Part shown: positions 63,816-64,000 of the stretch, in pieces | How positions within the stretch are numbered: the stretch's first letter is position 1 | Layout of the letters: each line of letters begins with the position of its first letter | Assembly: GCA_002009975.1 (NCBI GenBank) | Contig: MTLP01000036.1 | Location: 1-64,000, forward strand | Direction: 5' to 3' | DNA length: 64,000 nt | Origin: Thermococcus sp. JdFR-02 | GTDB taxonomy: Archaea; Methanobacteriota_B; Thermococci; Thermococcales; Thermococcaceae | Program-made: the position numbers and the translations under genes | Notes under the pieces: model-generated | The model's input: the letters and a program-made list of their open reading frames with translations, nothing else | What the model was told of the DNA's origin: nothing | Database searches by the model: none

Positions 63816-64000
63816 ATGCTTATTGAAATTTTAGAAAAGAATGGCTCTAAAATAATCAGGCATGATGAGAATATTATCATTGCATTAGTTTCAAATAAGA
63901 AACTGAAAAAAGTTGCGAAAGAACTCTTTGATGCGGGTTGTTATTATGCAACAGGTGTAGGTGTCGATGAGAGACCTAAAAATGGAGCTTTTGCAATGTA
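63816..64000 (+). CDS. Hydrogenase subunit with NuoC-like N-terminus, partial
   Basis: The first 61 codons of a gene continuing beyond the window. Readable parts include NIIIALVSNKKLKKVAKELF and then CYYATGVGVDERPKNGAFAM, which resembles the NuoC/HycE N-terminal domain. In HyfG/HycE-type proteins this precedes the [NiFe] large subunit. 2 bases after HyfC-like, GGTGG ribosome site. Whether it is fused to the catalytic domain cannot be seen. Confidence 0.65.
   Translation, partial: MLIEILEKNGSKIIRHDENIIIALVSNKKLKKVAKELFDAGCYYATGVGVDERPKNGAFAM

Overview
The window reads as chromosomal DNA of a low-GC hyperthermophilic archaeon of the order Thermococcales, most probably a Thermococcus. Three things show this. 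The malto-oligosaccharide cluster has Thermococcus/Pyrococcus gene order. A family B DNA polymerase is interrupted by an intein and predicts a 774-residue mature enzyme. The CRISPR repeat is of the Pyrococcus/Thermococcus type. Starts are mostly ATG with GGAGGTG-type ribosome binding sites, some GTG or TTG, plus TATA boxes and at least one probably leaderless gene. I cannot name the species.

Layout. 1-5 kb: start of an M20 peptidase, an OPT oligopeptide transporter, an MBL-fold hydrolase, a phosphohexomutase and a UPF0146 protein. 5-21 kb: starch utilisation locus. It holds malK, a 1347-residue GH57 amylopullulanase, malG, malF, malE, an extracellular cyclodextrin glucanotransferase and a cytoplasmic cyclodextrinase (all minus strand), then divergently trmBL1 and a GT5 glycogen synthase. 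Three near-matches to the Thermococcales Glycolytic Motif (TATCAC-N5-GTGATA) lie just downstream of the TATA boxes, as expected for TrmBL1 repression. Extracellular starch is cut to malto-oligosaccharides and cyclodextrins, imported by MalEFGK and split inside.

21-29 kb: HIT protein, IorA without IorB, DUF4152, YbaK-type deacylase, AI-2E-type membrane protein, nicotinamidase, hotdog thioesterase and small conserved proteins. 28.8-30.06 kb: CRISPR array of 19 repeats and 18 spacers, transcribed on the minus strand, with an AT-rich leader and no cas genes. 30.6-41 kb: PadR/MFS efflux operon with a clear palindromic operator, two secreted orphans sharing a motif, a HAN/RecJ-like DHH nuclease, a tandem MFS pair, DUF998 and an S-layer-like protein. 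41.3-44.5 kb: a C/D box guide RNA that I found by eye, a Toprim-like protein, a HAD protein and a DUF234 ATPase. 44.6-51.7 kb: a PIN-toxin remnant, polB with a mini-intein, AMMECR1, a thiamine-binding-like protein, DUF373, a coiled-coil protein and endonuclease IV. 51.8-58 kb: E1-like enzyme, DmpA-type peptidase, cobalamin adenosyltransferase, UPF0147, class II aldolase, DtxR-type regulator and a purine permease. 58-64 kb: two-gene ABC importer without a binding protein, then the start of a group 4 [NiFe]-hydrogenase operon running off the window.

The least explained signals are two dispersed copies of a GC-rich element (44.67-44.77 and 56.14-56.22 kb), a hairpin with its own TATA box at 52.76-52.80 kb, several perfect palindromes in divergent promoters, and the secreted pair at 32.4-34.1 kb.
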